64,000 nt of DNA from Echinometra lucunter. Lineage: Eukaryota; Echinodermata; Echinoidea; Camarodonta; Echinometridae. The notes beneath the pieces were generated by a model. The model did not search any database. It had not been told where the DNA came from and worked only from the letters and a program-made list of their open reading frames with translations. The translations under genes and the position numbers were made by a program. The stretch covers positions 21,220,807 through 21,284,806 of the forward strand of contig CM057165.1 of assembly GCA_029962745.1 (NCBI GenBank), read 5' to 3'. Below are positions 25,101 through 40,100 of this stretch, piece by piece; the stretch's first letter is position 1, and each line of letters opens with the position of its first letter.

Positions 25101-28100
25101 TTAATACTAGGCTAAATGAAAGAATGAAATGTAGAAAGAACATCTGTAATTACAACATAAACATATTCCTGTCTCTTATAACATTTTCTTTCCTACTCTC
25201 TTTTAGCCCTATTCCATACTCGTTTACTCTCTGCTACTCTCTCTTTCTCTCTCTCTCTCTGTCATCCTCTTACTTTTTCAATTCTTTCATTGAACTACCA
25301 ATAGACAAACTGAGATTTTGATAATGAAAAATCAATAGTCAAGTAAATGGTGTGTTTCAATGGCACATACAGGTACACTGTGATATTGACAGAAAGTGCT
25401 AAAAGGGCGAGTTGAAAAAAAAAATAGAGAAAAAAAGCATTAGTTTGTTAACATATATCTTTCATTCAACGTAATTACAAATCACTGCAAATCCTCAAGT
25501 CACTACTACAATCAAAGAGAATCAGACACTGTGTCATCCTCAAGTCACTACTACAATCAAAGAGAATCAGACACTGTGTCATTACGAATAAAAGAGAAAA
25601 CATACAGGAATAAAGAAATTCTTATTACCTCTTTCAAGCGCTAACATTGTACATTGGAAATGCAAATAAAAGGACATATTTTCTATTAATTAAAAATAAT
25701 AATAAGGTGCAAACTCATACAAAACACAAATGGGCATGGTACCTGGATATTAAGAAAAGGGTTGGTAAGATTTTTTTTTTTTCAAAAAGTGAGGGGGAGG
25801 GGGGTATTATATGTGGTTGTATGACCCTTGCTCCGGCTACAATTGGTCCGCTTCTTTGAAGTAAACAATATCAGTTATTAGCTGTTTCTTGCTACATGTA
25901 TATGTAATAACATTTTTAGGGCAAAGCACAAAGCTAAAAAAAAGCATGGTGGTTAACTCATTTGCCTATGAAAGCAGAAAATTTTTCAATATCTTTTGAA
26001 GGTTTCCATGGTGGTAGAACATAATGGCAGTGGAAGGCTTCACGGTACACCAGGTATTCTTCTTGAATGAGAAAATGAGAATGAGTAGGTCCTGTTCAGG
26101 ACCACACTCATTTACAAGAAAGAATACATGGTGTGCCATGAAGCCTTCCACTGCAATAATAAACTAATCACTTTCATTTTTTTTAAATTTCAGGAACTTT
26201 ATCATTTACATCAGTGAATCACCTTTCATGATCATACATTTTTATTACTGAAAATATAGAAGAAAAAAAGATAGAAATCAATTAATCTTTTTTCTACTCA
26301 TGAGCTAAAATTCACACAAAACTTTACCTCTGTTGTCTGTATGATGAAGCCATGATGATGTAAACAAAACAGAATGAATAAACAAATAAACAAAAACAAA
26401 TAATGTCAATATGAATAAGAATGTTATAATGATGGATGAAATGCAAAAATGAACAAAGCAGTGATATTTAACTGGTAGTAGTTGAGTTTTAACCCAATCA
26501 ATACTTGGAAGAAAAGAAAGGACATTATCCATGTTTCACTTTTATAAACAAATAAGCACTAACAAATGAAGTCAATACAAATATGTGACCCTCCGGCTCA
26601 AAACCACCAATAAGTCGCATGCACCGCAACTGAGAAAACAACCATTCCAGTCATTTTGGTTGGAATGGTCAATTTTCTGTTTTTGATAGAAATGGGTAGT
26701 GTTATTATCATTCTATCATGTTCTAAAGTTTGGGATTGTAATTCGCCCTAGAAATATTTTTTTAGCAATTTAAAAATGACTCCTCATTTTCGCTCGATAC
26801 AAATTGACTGCCTTAAGGAGTGTTAGAGTGTTTTTATAACGCCTTCATTCATTCCCGTCTAAGTTAAAATTCATCAAGGTATTGAACTGAATTTAAGCGA
26901 AAATAAAGAATAGGTCCTAATCCTAAGTTGTGCCAAATTTTAGCCCAATCTGATAATCCCTTCATACCGTTTGCTATGAACTATTGAATACCGCACTGCA
27001 CTTTCGCCACATGAAGAGAGTTCCAGCTGAGCGCTCTCTTGTTCAGCACTTCATGTTCAAAGGCTCTTTTCTCTGAATGGAGGTTACTGATGACTAATGT
27101 AATGCGTTTTTTGATGGGGCTATTGTAGAGCAATTTTGATGAGTCATATACCATTGAAAAGCTGAGAATCTCTACTTTCAGATGAGCTATAAAACTGGAA
27201 AATGAATTTTGGCGACTTATTGGTCGTTTTGAGGCGGCGGGTCACATATGAGGGTTACAACAATGGATAAGGTATAAAAATATAACACAAGCAATGACCC
27301 TAAAGATTTTGGAGACCATCTGAATAAATAAACAGCTAAATAGGAGCACCTGCTTTTGTTTAAATATGATAAATACAATGAATTACAAAAAATATATATA
27401 ATGTACATGTATTAGAGTGCAAACTGTTAGAGCAATATTTAAGTCCATGGTCTTTTTATGATTCTAGTCAGGTTTCCAAATTGGAATGCATTTCAACTCA
27501 TTTTATTGGTGAATTCATAATAGATAAATGCCAATAAATATATGATTATAAAAAGAAAACTGACTAACAATGTACAAAAACTTGAAAACACATATGAGAA
27601 TACATGGTACAAATACAGTAACAAATAAATTTAAAAAAAAACAGTAAGCTGTATAAAATAAATATTTTTAAAGCATAAACATAGCTGCTTATAAAAATAA
27701 GTTAGTAATAAGAAATTTTCAAAAAGCAGGCAGGAATATTGTTCCTTCATAGCATTAATATCAATCAGAGATCAAGTGGTCTTATAATCCAATACAGTGG
27801 GAAACTCAGTATAGCGAGGTCCTTGGGACCATCAAAATAACCTTACTATAGCAGGAATCTCTTTATATCAGGTTAAAAAAATAAAAAATACATACAATGT
27901 TAAGAGCTGGGACCAGAATATTACTTGCAAAATCAGGAATATTGTTATATCAGATCCTTTTATACTGAGTTTGCACTGTACAAACAGTGGGAACTCGTTA
28001 CAGTAACTGACGTTTGTGAAACTGGGTCCTGTACTCACCTGGTTCATTTCTACTAGCTGTCATGGTCAGGATACTCGGAACCATCGGTAGCATGTGCCTG

Positions 28101-31100
28101 CTGAAGATCTGGATGGCTGTCTCCGTCCATTGGTCGGTCTGTTTCTTGATGTCATAGAGGCTCTCCTCATGACCAGGAGTATGTCACCACCAAACTTTTC
28201 AACTTCTTTGTTCAAATTCTATTTTGAGAATTAGAGTGAAATAAAAAGAATAGGAGGTGAAAAATGGGGGAGGAGAGGAGAGGAAGTTATGAGAGAGGAC
28301 GAGACAAAGAGAGACAGGATGACAGAGAGACAGATACAGATACAGAAAGGAGAGAGAGTGAGAATAACAGTGGGAGAGAAAAAGAGACATAATTTATGGA
28401 AGAAACATTCATAGCAGTTACTCTAAAATCACATTGCAAAATCACACAGATACATGTAAGTATAATACATATAGTTAAGTGCTCAAACAACCATGCATCC
28501 CCAGAATTTCCTCATCCATACATGTAAATGGACCGGTAATATTGTGAGCATTCTCGCATCTACTTCTCTCTCTTTTTTTAAACATGAATGTACACAAAAA
28601 TTATCAATTGTACACTAAGACTTAAGGTATCAAGTGAGCTTGACTGTACAAAGCAGATACATACATCAAATAATCAAGTAAATGACATTTTTCGCATGTA
28701 CAGTATCAAGTGGGTTACAAAGTGATGTTCAGTCATATGTTTCAGACCTATAAAACCTTGCAAAAGGCCGTGCTGAAGTATCAATAAAAAAACATAATGG
28801 AACATTCCAAAATAATGCAAGGTTCCAGACTAACAAATGCCTAATATCTCTGAGTTACATTATTGCAGAATGCAGGGGTCATTCTCATATTCAGGGGATT
28901 TAATTATGAACTCTCAAAAATTGTTAGTGAAACATTTGGTAATACCATACCTCTTCCCATAGACGGATATCCTCATAGAGAGATTGAATCATCTCCTTGC
29001 TGGGAGCTTGAAGGATTGTGTTAATCTATCACTGGCTCTGTTCATAAAAAAAATACAAGAAATTAAATATGTTATAATATCCAAAGTAATTACAATATAC
29101 AATATGTGACCCCAACGACTAAATGAGCAACAAGCTAAGTCGGAAGTTTTGCATTTTAGCATTTAACACACAATGTACAAGTGGTTTGAAAGCTTGTAGT
29201 CTAGCTTTAGAATAATCTATAACTTGCCTTGTCTAGACCATGAAAACCCTTTAAACTACAATGAGAATGAGAGCTTGTCAGACAGGCTAATCACCAGAAT
29301 AACATAGAAAACAGGATGTAAAGAGAAGTGACCATTCATGAGTGCCAGACTGATGTCCTATTGTCTGTCTCACTGAAAAGTTGAATGAAAAGTCCCTATT
29401 ATTGTAAAAAGGAGTAACCATTCAGGAGTGCCTTATTGGTGTCCTATTGTCTGTCTCAAAAGAAGGTTGAATGAAAACTCTGTGGTACTGACTATAAATG
29501 GATCAAAGGATTAGGCTCAAATTTAAGCTAGTTTCAAAAGAGATATACTTCTGTCCTCCTTTAAATTCTGAAAGCCACAGAGTGAATAACTCTGAGGAAC
29601 CCAGCACATGGTGGTATACTTTTATTTTGAAATCCCCCTCCCCCAAGTGGTAATATGAAATCAAATTTAAAAAAAAAAAAAAAAAAAAAAAACATCACTA
29701 GATTGCAGATACTCCCAAATTCTGTCAGATGGTAGATCAATACATAACTATCAGAAAGATTTTTTAAAAGAATTTTAAAAATCAGCTTTTTGACCCCAAG
29801 CTCTTTATCACGGCTATTTACTCTAAAATTCCATGGCAAGTTACTCAGTGGTGGAGGGACCCACATACCGTAGAGTAAGAAAGTTTTATAACATGGCCAA
29901 GGTGCATAATCATGATAAACTTACAATGTAAATTACTTTTGTAAACCTTTGTGATATAAGAAACACTTCATAAAGACACTTTTTGCCCTACTCCATTAAA
30001 TCTTAGAATAGTATGAAATTCAGAAGTAAAATCTGAATTATCTTAATGTTCAGGAATATAAAGTCAGTGTAATCACTTATGGACAAGAAACAAACATTAC
30101 GAGTTAATTAGACAAATAACATGCTTACATTCTGTGATAACTATATAATTATAGCAATGTCAACCCAAAATACCCCCTTGATATTGAAATATGGTTCAAT
30201 TTGATGTCTCATTAAATCTTAAACATTCTGTTTTTGCACATTTATGGACATATAGGTGTTTGTACCATGTCCATGTAAATGTCCCAGTAAATATGTATAT
30301 TATTTTGTTAAAGGGGCCAGCAACTGGGAATTCATGGGGAAATGAATTTACGAAAGGCTTGTTTACTTGTACATTATAACCCGTCCGTTATGCAAGCCCG
30401 TCGAACTAATGTAAGTAAAGGTGGGACAGCACGAAGTTTACCGAACTCAGCCTACATGTAGTAGTCACATACTTTGGGTTCTCACATTTCTCAAAAATCT
30501 TAAGTGTTTAGACTCTTAGCGTGTCTCATCATGTTCACTCAAGAAATGTCTTGTATAATGCTCCAACATTTCATAATACAAAATATAGTTGACTTCTGGT
30601 TGGTTAGTCTAGCCATCACTCTTCATTGCCTTTCCCCGGACACATTGTCGCAACACCCCTCAGGCTCTCCCAGGGAGCTGGCCATGTAATTGTTTTTCCA
30701 TATGACTAGCTGTTTGATTGGTTTTTCCACTGCGCAAAATTTGAAACACGGCAATAAATCACATTTATTTAAAATAGATTATCCCTTGTCTCGAAACTCG
30801 AGCAACCGACTGCATTCCCCTTCTCTCAACCGAGATCACCCCATGATTTCTCAGTTTCTGGCTCCTTTAACATAATCTGCTAATCCGCTTATGTAGTGCT
30901 AAGTGATATATATTGGGCAATGTATAGTAGATTGGCATATGATACTGTATGTTTATGACAGCATGTATCCCTTGACAAATGAAGAATAGCATTAGATACT
31001 AATGTAAATGTATCTGTAACTGAGTTGGGAATATAATGATAAAGTAGTGTCTTCAGTTGGAAAAAAAAAGTGGTAAATGAAACAAATTTGGCAATGTATT

Positions 31101-34100
31101 ACATGAATAACAAGAATGATGCATTGTTGCTATTCCCCAGAATTAAATGAACTCCTAAAAATGAGATATGCATCACACGAAGATTTACAATGCAAAATAA
31201 GAGTTTATCAATGGTATGTAGAGAAATTGTTGATTCCAATAAAAGAAGAAAAAAGGGTTCCCAATGAGGAAATACAGATAATGAAGACAAATCAAACCTA
31301 GCTGGAAAGGAAGGAGTGGTAGGTTGGGGAAAAATGATAATATTCAAGATTCATGAGGAAATAGAAAAAAGCTACTTGGAGCTTAAAAAGCTGCTCAGAT
31401 ACTCTCTACAATTACATGTGAAATGACTTTACTATTCAACCTATCAGCAGCTTTAGTACATTAATGGCACAAGCGCTGGGCTGCCACTGTCGACTCTTGG
31501 CACATGCACACATATACTGTGTATAAGTACATAACATACTAAACAAATTAGTCATGGGTTTTGATCAATAGCAAATTAAGAGTAAGGAAAAAAGGGGAAG
31601 GGGTCATTCAGAAGTACAACCGAGTAGATAAATCAATCACACTATTTCACATTCAGGCTAATCTATGCAAATCCAGTTTTCAAATGATTAATATCCACAT
31701 TTATGTAGTCACAATCTCTTCAGCTCAACCAAGGCATACAAATGAAAATGTTAAAGAATTTATATCACAAATATTATGCAATACTGGGCGAAGAATAAAC
31801 TCATTACCTTACATTTTTGGTAAAGAGTGTTAAATTGTATATCGACATCTTCATAATCCAGATTCATTTCAAACAAAAAAAATAATAGTTAGAAAGATCT
31901 TTTAATGAAATAGTTGAAAAGGTAAAGAATATAGTTTAAACAATTACAGGAAAACATTTTTCCCTGTCTTTAACACGATTATAAGGTGAAAATAATACAA
32001 AATGAAGGCAGATTATAAGAAAGAGTGCTGAAGTAGGTGCTCAGTGAAGGTGTATGGTGCCAAACAAAAGTGTGTGGTGCTCTATAGATATTAAAAAGTG
32101 CAAAGGTATGACATGACACCGTAGTAGAAACCATGTTGGTGCTGGAGTAAAAAAACAGGACAGACTTGAATTCACCTTGAAGACTGACGCCCAGACATAA
32201 AATCTGATTCCACGATGCTTGCTTCAAGCTGCCCGCTGCATCCATTGATATAGCATGACAAGATTCAGAAGATGGTTAGAATCAGTAATGAATGAAGCAT
32301 GCAAAATAAAAATAATTTTAAGAATCTTTTATACAGAACAAGAAGGAGGAAAATTTTCAAGTACCAGTACAAATGTCAATTAAGCCGTTGATATTTAGAA
32401 AAAGGTTTTTAATGAAATGATCACTGATGGAATACTGTTGACTTTTTGTTAATATTATTTAATGAAGCAATTTCTTTTTGTCCTTAATCCAAACATTCAG
32501 GCTCATTCTGATATCATGCAGCAAAGCCTGTGAACCCCCTCCCCCTCCCCCTTTTTTTTTTTCACCACACCATGTGTAATAATGAGATGCACAATGATGC
32601 GTCAATAATAGTTCACTCTCAAATAATAGGGAGTTTTGCAAAACGTTGGGCAGACAAACTCATGACATCACATTTTACGCCAACTTTACAAATTTGATTG
32701 GTCCACATCATATTGCCACTGAGAGGCAAAAAAGATGTTTATGCCTTGGCATGTTTTTTTCCCCCTCATATACCATTCATTTACATGCAAAAAAACCACT
32801 GACAGGGGTTCACCGCTGGGGTTTAGCTGCTTCATATGTGAACAAGCCCTTATCATGCAAAGTTTCATAAACATGCACATGAAGACTCTGAACTCTACTT
32901 GATGTAGGAATAATGAGTAATTCAGTCAGATAATAAATGTTGAGTCAAAATGGAAAGGTGCTCCTGTATATCAATAGTGAATGAAGCATGCAAACTAAGA
33001 CATTATATTTCAGGTATGGTTTTTTTTTTTTTTTTGTATCATAAGTCAATTTTGCATAAATTTTATATCAATTAACATGCAGAGAAACTGCAAACACCAA
33101 AAATCTTCATGAGTAGTTCAGTTAGGTTATGAATGTTGGTTCAAAATGGAAAGGTGCTCCTGTATATGAACAGTGAATGAAGCATGAAAACTAAGACATT
33201 ATTTCAGGTATGTTTTTGTATCAAAAGTCAATCTTGCATAGATGTACATTAATCAACATGCAGTAAGGCTGCAAACATTGAAACTCTTTATACAACATAC
33301 TTGGTTACTGTGTCAAATAAAGAAATACATAACAATGTTAAATGACATTGGTACTTATTTTTGGAGAGTGAAAATACAAGACATAATTAAAGACATTCAG
33401 TCGTGGGCTTTCATGGGGAGCGGATCATAATTTGCTGACACCAGAGTTTATGAAAAGCACTGGAAATACCTGCAATAGAGCTACATTTCTGGAGGACAGC
33501 AAAAAAAGCTGTCCCACCATAAACATTCTTCGGCCTGCTTTGGGCATTCTCGGGCCAGGGAAAGTGAGATAATGACTTTGCCATGGGGCAAAGGGTGGAA
33601 TATACAGAGCATCAACTGAGCGTCTTTAAATCATACTTCATTTTGAAAAAATAATTATAATAAAATCGCCAATAAATCATTGGCATTAGAATGGCATATT
33701 TCTGTAACTTGATCCAAATTGCTTGAGTCTTTCTAATGTAATTCTATTGATAATTAATTTTGGACTAATTAGTCAAAGTTAATCCAAACTCTTTATTGGG
33801 TATAGAACAATACTAGTCATGCAGCATTCAATGCATATTTTTAAAACACTTACCTCTCCCCATCATAATTAATTTTGGACTAATTAGTCAAAGTTAATCC
33901 AAACTCTTTATTGGGTATAGAACAATACTAGTCATGCAGTGTTCAATGCATATTTTTAAAAACTTACCTCTCCCCATCACTCATAAAAGTTACAACAATT
34001 AATGAAATGCACTCTAAGGTTACCCAAAAGCTGCCTATTGTGAAACTAGCTAAGAAAATTTACAGAAAACAGGTAATCCATACAATTACTTTGTAAGCTT

Positions 34101-37100
34101 GAAAGACCTTAGATTTCAAAACAAAGAAAAGGAAGTACCTTTCAAACACTATACAGGTATACAAGTACCAATCACCAAAGAATAATGTATTCAATGAATG
34201 GAATATTACTAATTTTTAATGAGAAAATAATGCTTTCAAAACACATTACATTATGATGAGCAGAACAGGATAAACTAATAGCCCAAAGTTCCAGACAAAT
34301 TACAATACTTCTCATAAGTTACTGATAGACTTCATACATTCTTCAAATGAAAAAAGAAAGCCCAATGTCAATGTTTTCATTACCATCAAAAGAGAAAAAA
34401 GAAACAAGAAAGAAAAAAAAAAATCCCTCTTTTCTAACCAGCATATGGTGAAATCATGAATAGCATTGTTCAAACATTGATTCGATCCATCACTCCTAGA
34501 AGTCTAGAAGGAAAGGTGATAGCCAACACCAATTCAAAAATTCATTTTTTAACCAAAGATGAAGAACATAAACCCAATTTTTTTATGAAAGAACTACAGC
34601 CAATTCAATCTACCTACAAGAAAAACTGCTCAGTTTAATACTTTATTTATCAGATGTAGACCCTTGCAAAACATAATGATCCCCAGCACAAAGTAAAATA
34701 ACTTTCTTGCCGTAGACCAAATACCCATTTACTATCAAACATGAAGATCCCTTTAGATCTACCTTAAACAAAACTTCCCAGTTTAAAACATCATTCATAT
34801 ACCCTAAACCCATGTATAAAAGGTGATTCCCAGCACCAGTTCAATTGAATTTCTTACTAAAGACCAAGTGCCCAGTTTCCATGTAAGACCAAGTCCCCTT
34901 AAACCTACCTAAGACAAAACCTGGTCTTTTTAGACATATCCACGGTATAACTTAAGTTTGCCAAGGAAACAATGATAGGAACATGCATTAGCAATTCTTG
35001 AGTGATTACATGTATAATAACAATAGAAAGACAAATATAGAACAGCTGAATTACATTTGACAGGAGCTCAAGTCATCGACATCTTGGAAATATCCCAATT
35101 AACAATATATAATGAAAAAATAGTATTTTATAGACTAGATGAATGTTATTCAAAATCAACGTATCAAAGTCTATAATATCTCTTGAAATTAGACCTGAAT
35201 CTGGAAAAAATAATTATTTCATGCTGGTGCCGCCACATTAGTATTTGGCTGAAACATACATATATATTCTACTTTGCAGGTGAACCTAAATCAAAGAACT
35301 GAATAGAGCTTGATATTCATATTCACGTTTGATTGCATTTATTCAATTTTTCATTCCCACATATACATGTAGGTTAGTCTGACATAATAATCATGCTTAA
35401 CTTGAATATGATATTCTTACACATGATACATCAGTAGTATAGAGAAGTAAAGAAAATGTATATGTTTACAACTTGGAGGGGAAAAGGCATATTTACTCAT
35501 GTAGACAAGTGTGTGTTCCCCTGACAAAGAGAAAGGCTGAGGTTTAAATAACTTGGATATTGCTACATGTATTTCAAACAGAGGTGTAATATACATTAGA
35601 AAGTAGGCAGATGTCAATATGCTGAAATACAGATATCTCTAAAGATACTATCCAAAAAGAAATAATGTTTTTTTGTTTTTGTTTTTGTTTTTGTTTTTGT
35701 TTTTGTTTTTGTTTACCGGTAAGAAACACACAAGCACACATTGGTATCAATATGCCTATAGCATGGTAATTTACATGTATTTGATATACAATAAAAGAGC
35801 AATGTAGATAAAATGCCTTGTCAAGGGCATAAGTGGTGTGCCGGGGATCGAATCCCCAATTCTCGCATCTCCAGTCAAGCGCCTTAAGCCACTCGACTAT
35901 GGCACCAATACTAAAAAGAGAGAATGTATCAGTAAAGAAAATTTTTGTTTCAGAAATAAAATAATACTTACACAACTGTACCGTAGAAGAGATCCATCCA
36001 TTTCTTGATGCCAGACCGTATCAAGGCAAGCCTCTCTTTGGAGACAGCGTCCTCTTTCTGGAGTTGCTTGCTGAACTCTATCATCAACAAGCGATGGTGC
36101 TCTACCAGGACCTGGGGTTGATCAAAAGCAATACACAGCTTGCAATGTCATTCATGATCATATATCTGTCATCCAACATGTCATGTCCAAACAAAAAGAA
36201 AAGAAATAAATAAAAAAGAAACATACAAAGCTTATCAATTCTTGGCTGTGCTGAGGGAATGAATCATTAAATATTCAATAAACCTTTAATGCAAATCATA
36301 AATAAGAGGGAAATTGCATAATTTTGCTCAAGATGTTTTAAAAGAATGTATCTCATATCTTTTCATGTTTTGTCCATGGAAACACAGAGCAAATAAATGG
36401 ACTTGATCTCTCTTTCATTCACACAATAATTTGGGAAAAGCAGAACAAAATCTACGAGAAGGGGTATCTACAATACATTGCTTAGTCCTTTGTGCCTTAA
36501 ACCCTTTTTTGTGCTACCCTACTCTAAACCAATTTTGTGTAATTTATGAGGAGGTATACACGTTGGTATTAACGTGTGAAATAGTATACCTGCAGCTTGA
36601 TAATTCATTTTAATGTATGATAATGGAGCAATGCAGATAAAATGCCTTACACAAGGACATAAGTACCATGCCGGGGATCAAACCCATGATCTTCATGTTT
36701 CCAGCCAAGTGCCTTAAACCACTCGACTACGACACCTCTACTATACTCTTTTACCTGTAGTTGCGAGAGCTGGACAGTATCACGGTCACTCAGTACAATA
36801 GTGAAATGATGGGTCAGTTTGGACCAAGCCTTCTCACAGATATGAAGACGTCGTGCAGTGGTCAGCGAGTTTGCCTCTGTGACCTAGAAATAACATCAAA
36901 TATAAAAGATGTTCAAATTGCTGTAAGACCTGATACTTCTGTACGTACAAAACTTTCAGGAAGTTTTTGACTGGTGTTCATGCCTGCAATCAGTAGAGGT
37001 AAACACACAAAATTTTATAAATAGCAAACATTTCTTGCCACACAAATGGTAATCAATGACAATGAGAAATGATGACATTTTTGGAGCTAAGATCAGCTAC

Positions 37101-40100
37101 TGAAACAGAGGCACTAGGAATGAAATTTGCTTTGTAAGATCATGTCTGATGTGTTTTTAAACTTGGTGGCAGTGTATAGACTTGGAAACATGAAATTCTA
37201 CCTTTAGTGCTAGGGAGTATGCAGCATTACTCCACAGATCTCTCTCAGATGTCAGATGAAACACCTGCTTCTCAAGTCTTCGTCTCTGCAGCTCATACAG
37301 CTCATGATACTCTCCAAGTAGACTGGAAAAAAAAAACCCAACACATACAAAGCATGTACAATCAACCTACCATTCCACTGATAATATAATGATGTACATG
37401 AACACATATGTTGCATATTTTGAATAAACATAAAGGAAAGTAGGGAGAACCTAGAATTTTCAGTGAAATCATGAATTTTCATCTTCATCTATATCATATG
37501 GTTCCTCTCTTTACAAGTTTTCCATTTTAAAGATACATTCAGGGCATGTGGTGCAATATACATGTACAAAAATTCAGTTGCTCACATGTGCATGCAGTAA
37601 AGGTAGATTGCAGATGTATATGTGACCTTTTACTGGCAAAGCAAGTATATGTACTGTACATGTAAATTTTCTTCTCATAACTTGGTGGCAATTCTTTTCA
37701 TTCAGTTCTCCCTAAACTGTATGAAATAATAATAATAACAGTGGGTACTTGTACAGTGCTCTGTCTGTCACACCTACAACACCTCGAGCTCTACTTTTAT
37801 TTGCTGTTGCAGTGCTGCCATAACTGCACTCTAGCATTTCATGGATACCCATCTACTACATCTGGATGCAGAGTGGCAAACATAGAAAAATGTCCCCTCA
37901 AAAGACATTAGTGCCACGGCAGGACTCAAAACTGCAAATAACAAAGTTCGGTGTCATATCCACTAGACCATGACACCTCAACAATACTAGCGACGAGAGA
38001 AAATTAGAGGAGAGAGTAGAAAGCAGAGTTCTTACAAGCAAGTTAATGTGATGGAAAGAATTCTCTTACCTGGCACTTTTCTCTGACTCAGCAAGAGCTT
38101 GGGCAAGCTGCAAGGTAAAGGTGATATCAACACTCTATTTCAGGATCTGGGGTGGTATTCTGAGATCCATTTTATCTCAGATAAAATCTGAGATTTTATC
38201 TTAGATAAAATCAGTGAGATAAAATACCCTTAAAATCTTTTTAAATCGGTATACTGAGAACCATTTTATCTACATTTTATCTCATCTAAGGCACGCCCAT
38301 TTATGGTGCAATAACCAATAGGAAATGTTTGATAGCACACTCATCTCGCTCAGCCGATAAAAATGCTTTCCGCCAGTGGGTGGGGCCAAACAAAAAGATT
38401 GCGTTATTTGTACAAGTTTCAAGACGCTTGCATTGAAGCGCAAACGCGCTTTAGCTGGTATTTCCTTGAAAAATGAATCCGTTAATTTCCGAGGTTTCAG
38501 CATACCACTTCGAGCATCATTTCATGGACAATATTAGTTAGCAAATATCTTTAAATCCAATTCGATTATCATACAGGAATGCTGCTAGAGTATTACAGTC
38601 AACATTTATGGTATTATTACTTCTTTTGATATCAAAATTAGGAGCGAATTCATCCAGACAAATGGGCGTCTGAGAGATAAAAATAGCCCCTACCCTATTT
38701 CAAGTTTCATTTTATCTTTTCCTTCAATGAGATGGGCACAAGCACAAAAGCTGCGCGTTTGTCTTTAGCTGCAGTAGGTATGCGCGCTGGAGATGAGAGA
38801 TCAAGATAAAAAGAAGATAAAATCTGAGATTTTAAAGTGCTCTCAGAATATCGATTTCATTTTAAAGATAAAATAAAATATTTTAGAGATAAAATGAGGC
38901 TCAGAATACCACCCCTGGACTTTATATACTGCTACCTGTATCAACAGGGGGTGTTTCATAAAGCTGTTCGTAAAGTTACGAATTACTTTAAATATAGCAA
39001 GCCAAATGGGGTTCTCAATTATTATAAATCACATCAGCTATTAAAAGGTGAAATTTCAAGAGGTAGATGAACATTACTTTTGTTTACAAACATTTTTATT
39101 GCATAGTATATTTTCTGCCACAATCTAACTGGATTCATGGGAAATACATTAACACTTCATTAAAACATCAGGGAAAACTGTGCGCACCCCATTTGGTACC
39201 TCATATTCAAGTCGTTCATAAAGTCGTGCATAACTTTACAAACAACTTTATGAAACACCTCCCAGGTGCATCAAAGAAAATATAGTTCCTAGATACTGAT
39301 CACCAACCCTTTTAAAAATCTACGAAAATGAAGAATTAAATGACAACTTAGACTGCAGAATATTTATGTAAAAAGTTGAGCATTACACATAAGCTAAAAC
39401 AATGCTGATTGTTAATAATTCTTTGAAGGTATTTTTAATCTCTTATCATAGTTTTAAATGAAAGGCAATGTTGCATCTTCATAATTATAATAAAAGTAAT
39501 AGCAATTGACATTTATAGAGTGCCTTTTTCATTGGATACAAAGCAGTTCTTTCTATAAGTTGACCAAAGCTCATATCATTCTCAACTCTGGTTCAAATGG
39601 CACAATTATTTCGGTGAGCTGGGGAACACATGAGCAGATTGCTTCAAAAGGAAATATCACATTAAATCCTTCATTTTTATTCTGAATGGTATTTACTAAA
39701 TTATATTTTTCAATGAGCAAAACTGCCCCAAAAACTAAAATTCTGCCTTGAGAAAAAAAAAAAACCCAGAAAGGAATTTTGATAAAGACCAGTGACAGCA
39801 AATAACCCACTGAACATTGAGCCAAGATAACAGGGGGAGGGGGTTGGGGGCTCAAGCCCGTAAAGAAATTGCTCAGGCCCCCCCCCCCCCCCCCCCCCAA
39901 TTTTTTTGACAATACAGGTGCAATTTTAATTTCATATATATTCTAATATATATTCCAATCTTCCAAGCCACCAGTAGCCCCCCCCCCCCCCAAGTTTTTG
40001 CTCTAGAACTTTTTCTATGGAAAATGTGTGTCATATTAAATAAAGAATACAAACCATGCTCAACTGCTTAAGAGGGCCCTAAGTTTATGAATCATTCCAA

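Larger units (their letters stand above)
26073..28805. repeat. In-place copy of the duplicated block
   Basis: It matches 1-2729 almost throughout. Here the sequence is flanked on both sides by unique AXDND1 intron sequence and by exons in correct order, so this is the native position. Confidence 0.9.

Noticed and set aside
31979..32245. Possible additional AXDND1 exon (frame beginning MDAAGSLKQA)
   Set aside because: No splice pair fits the phase between exons 15 and 16, and these two already join directly in the conserved protein.
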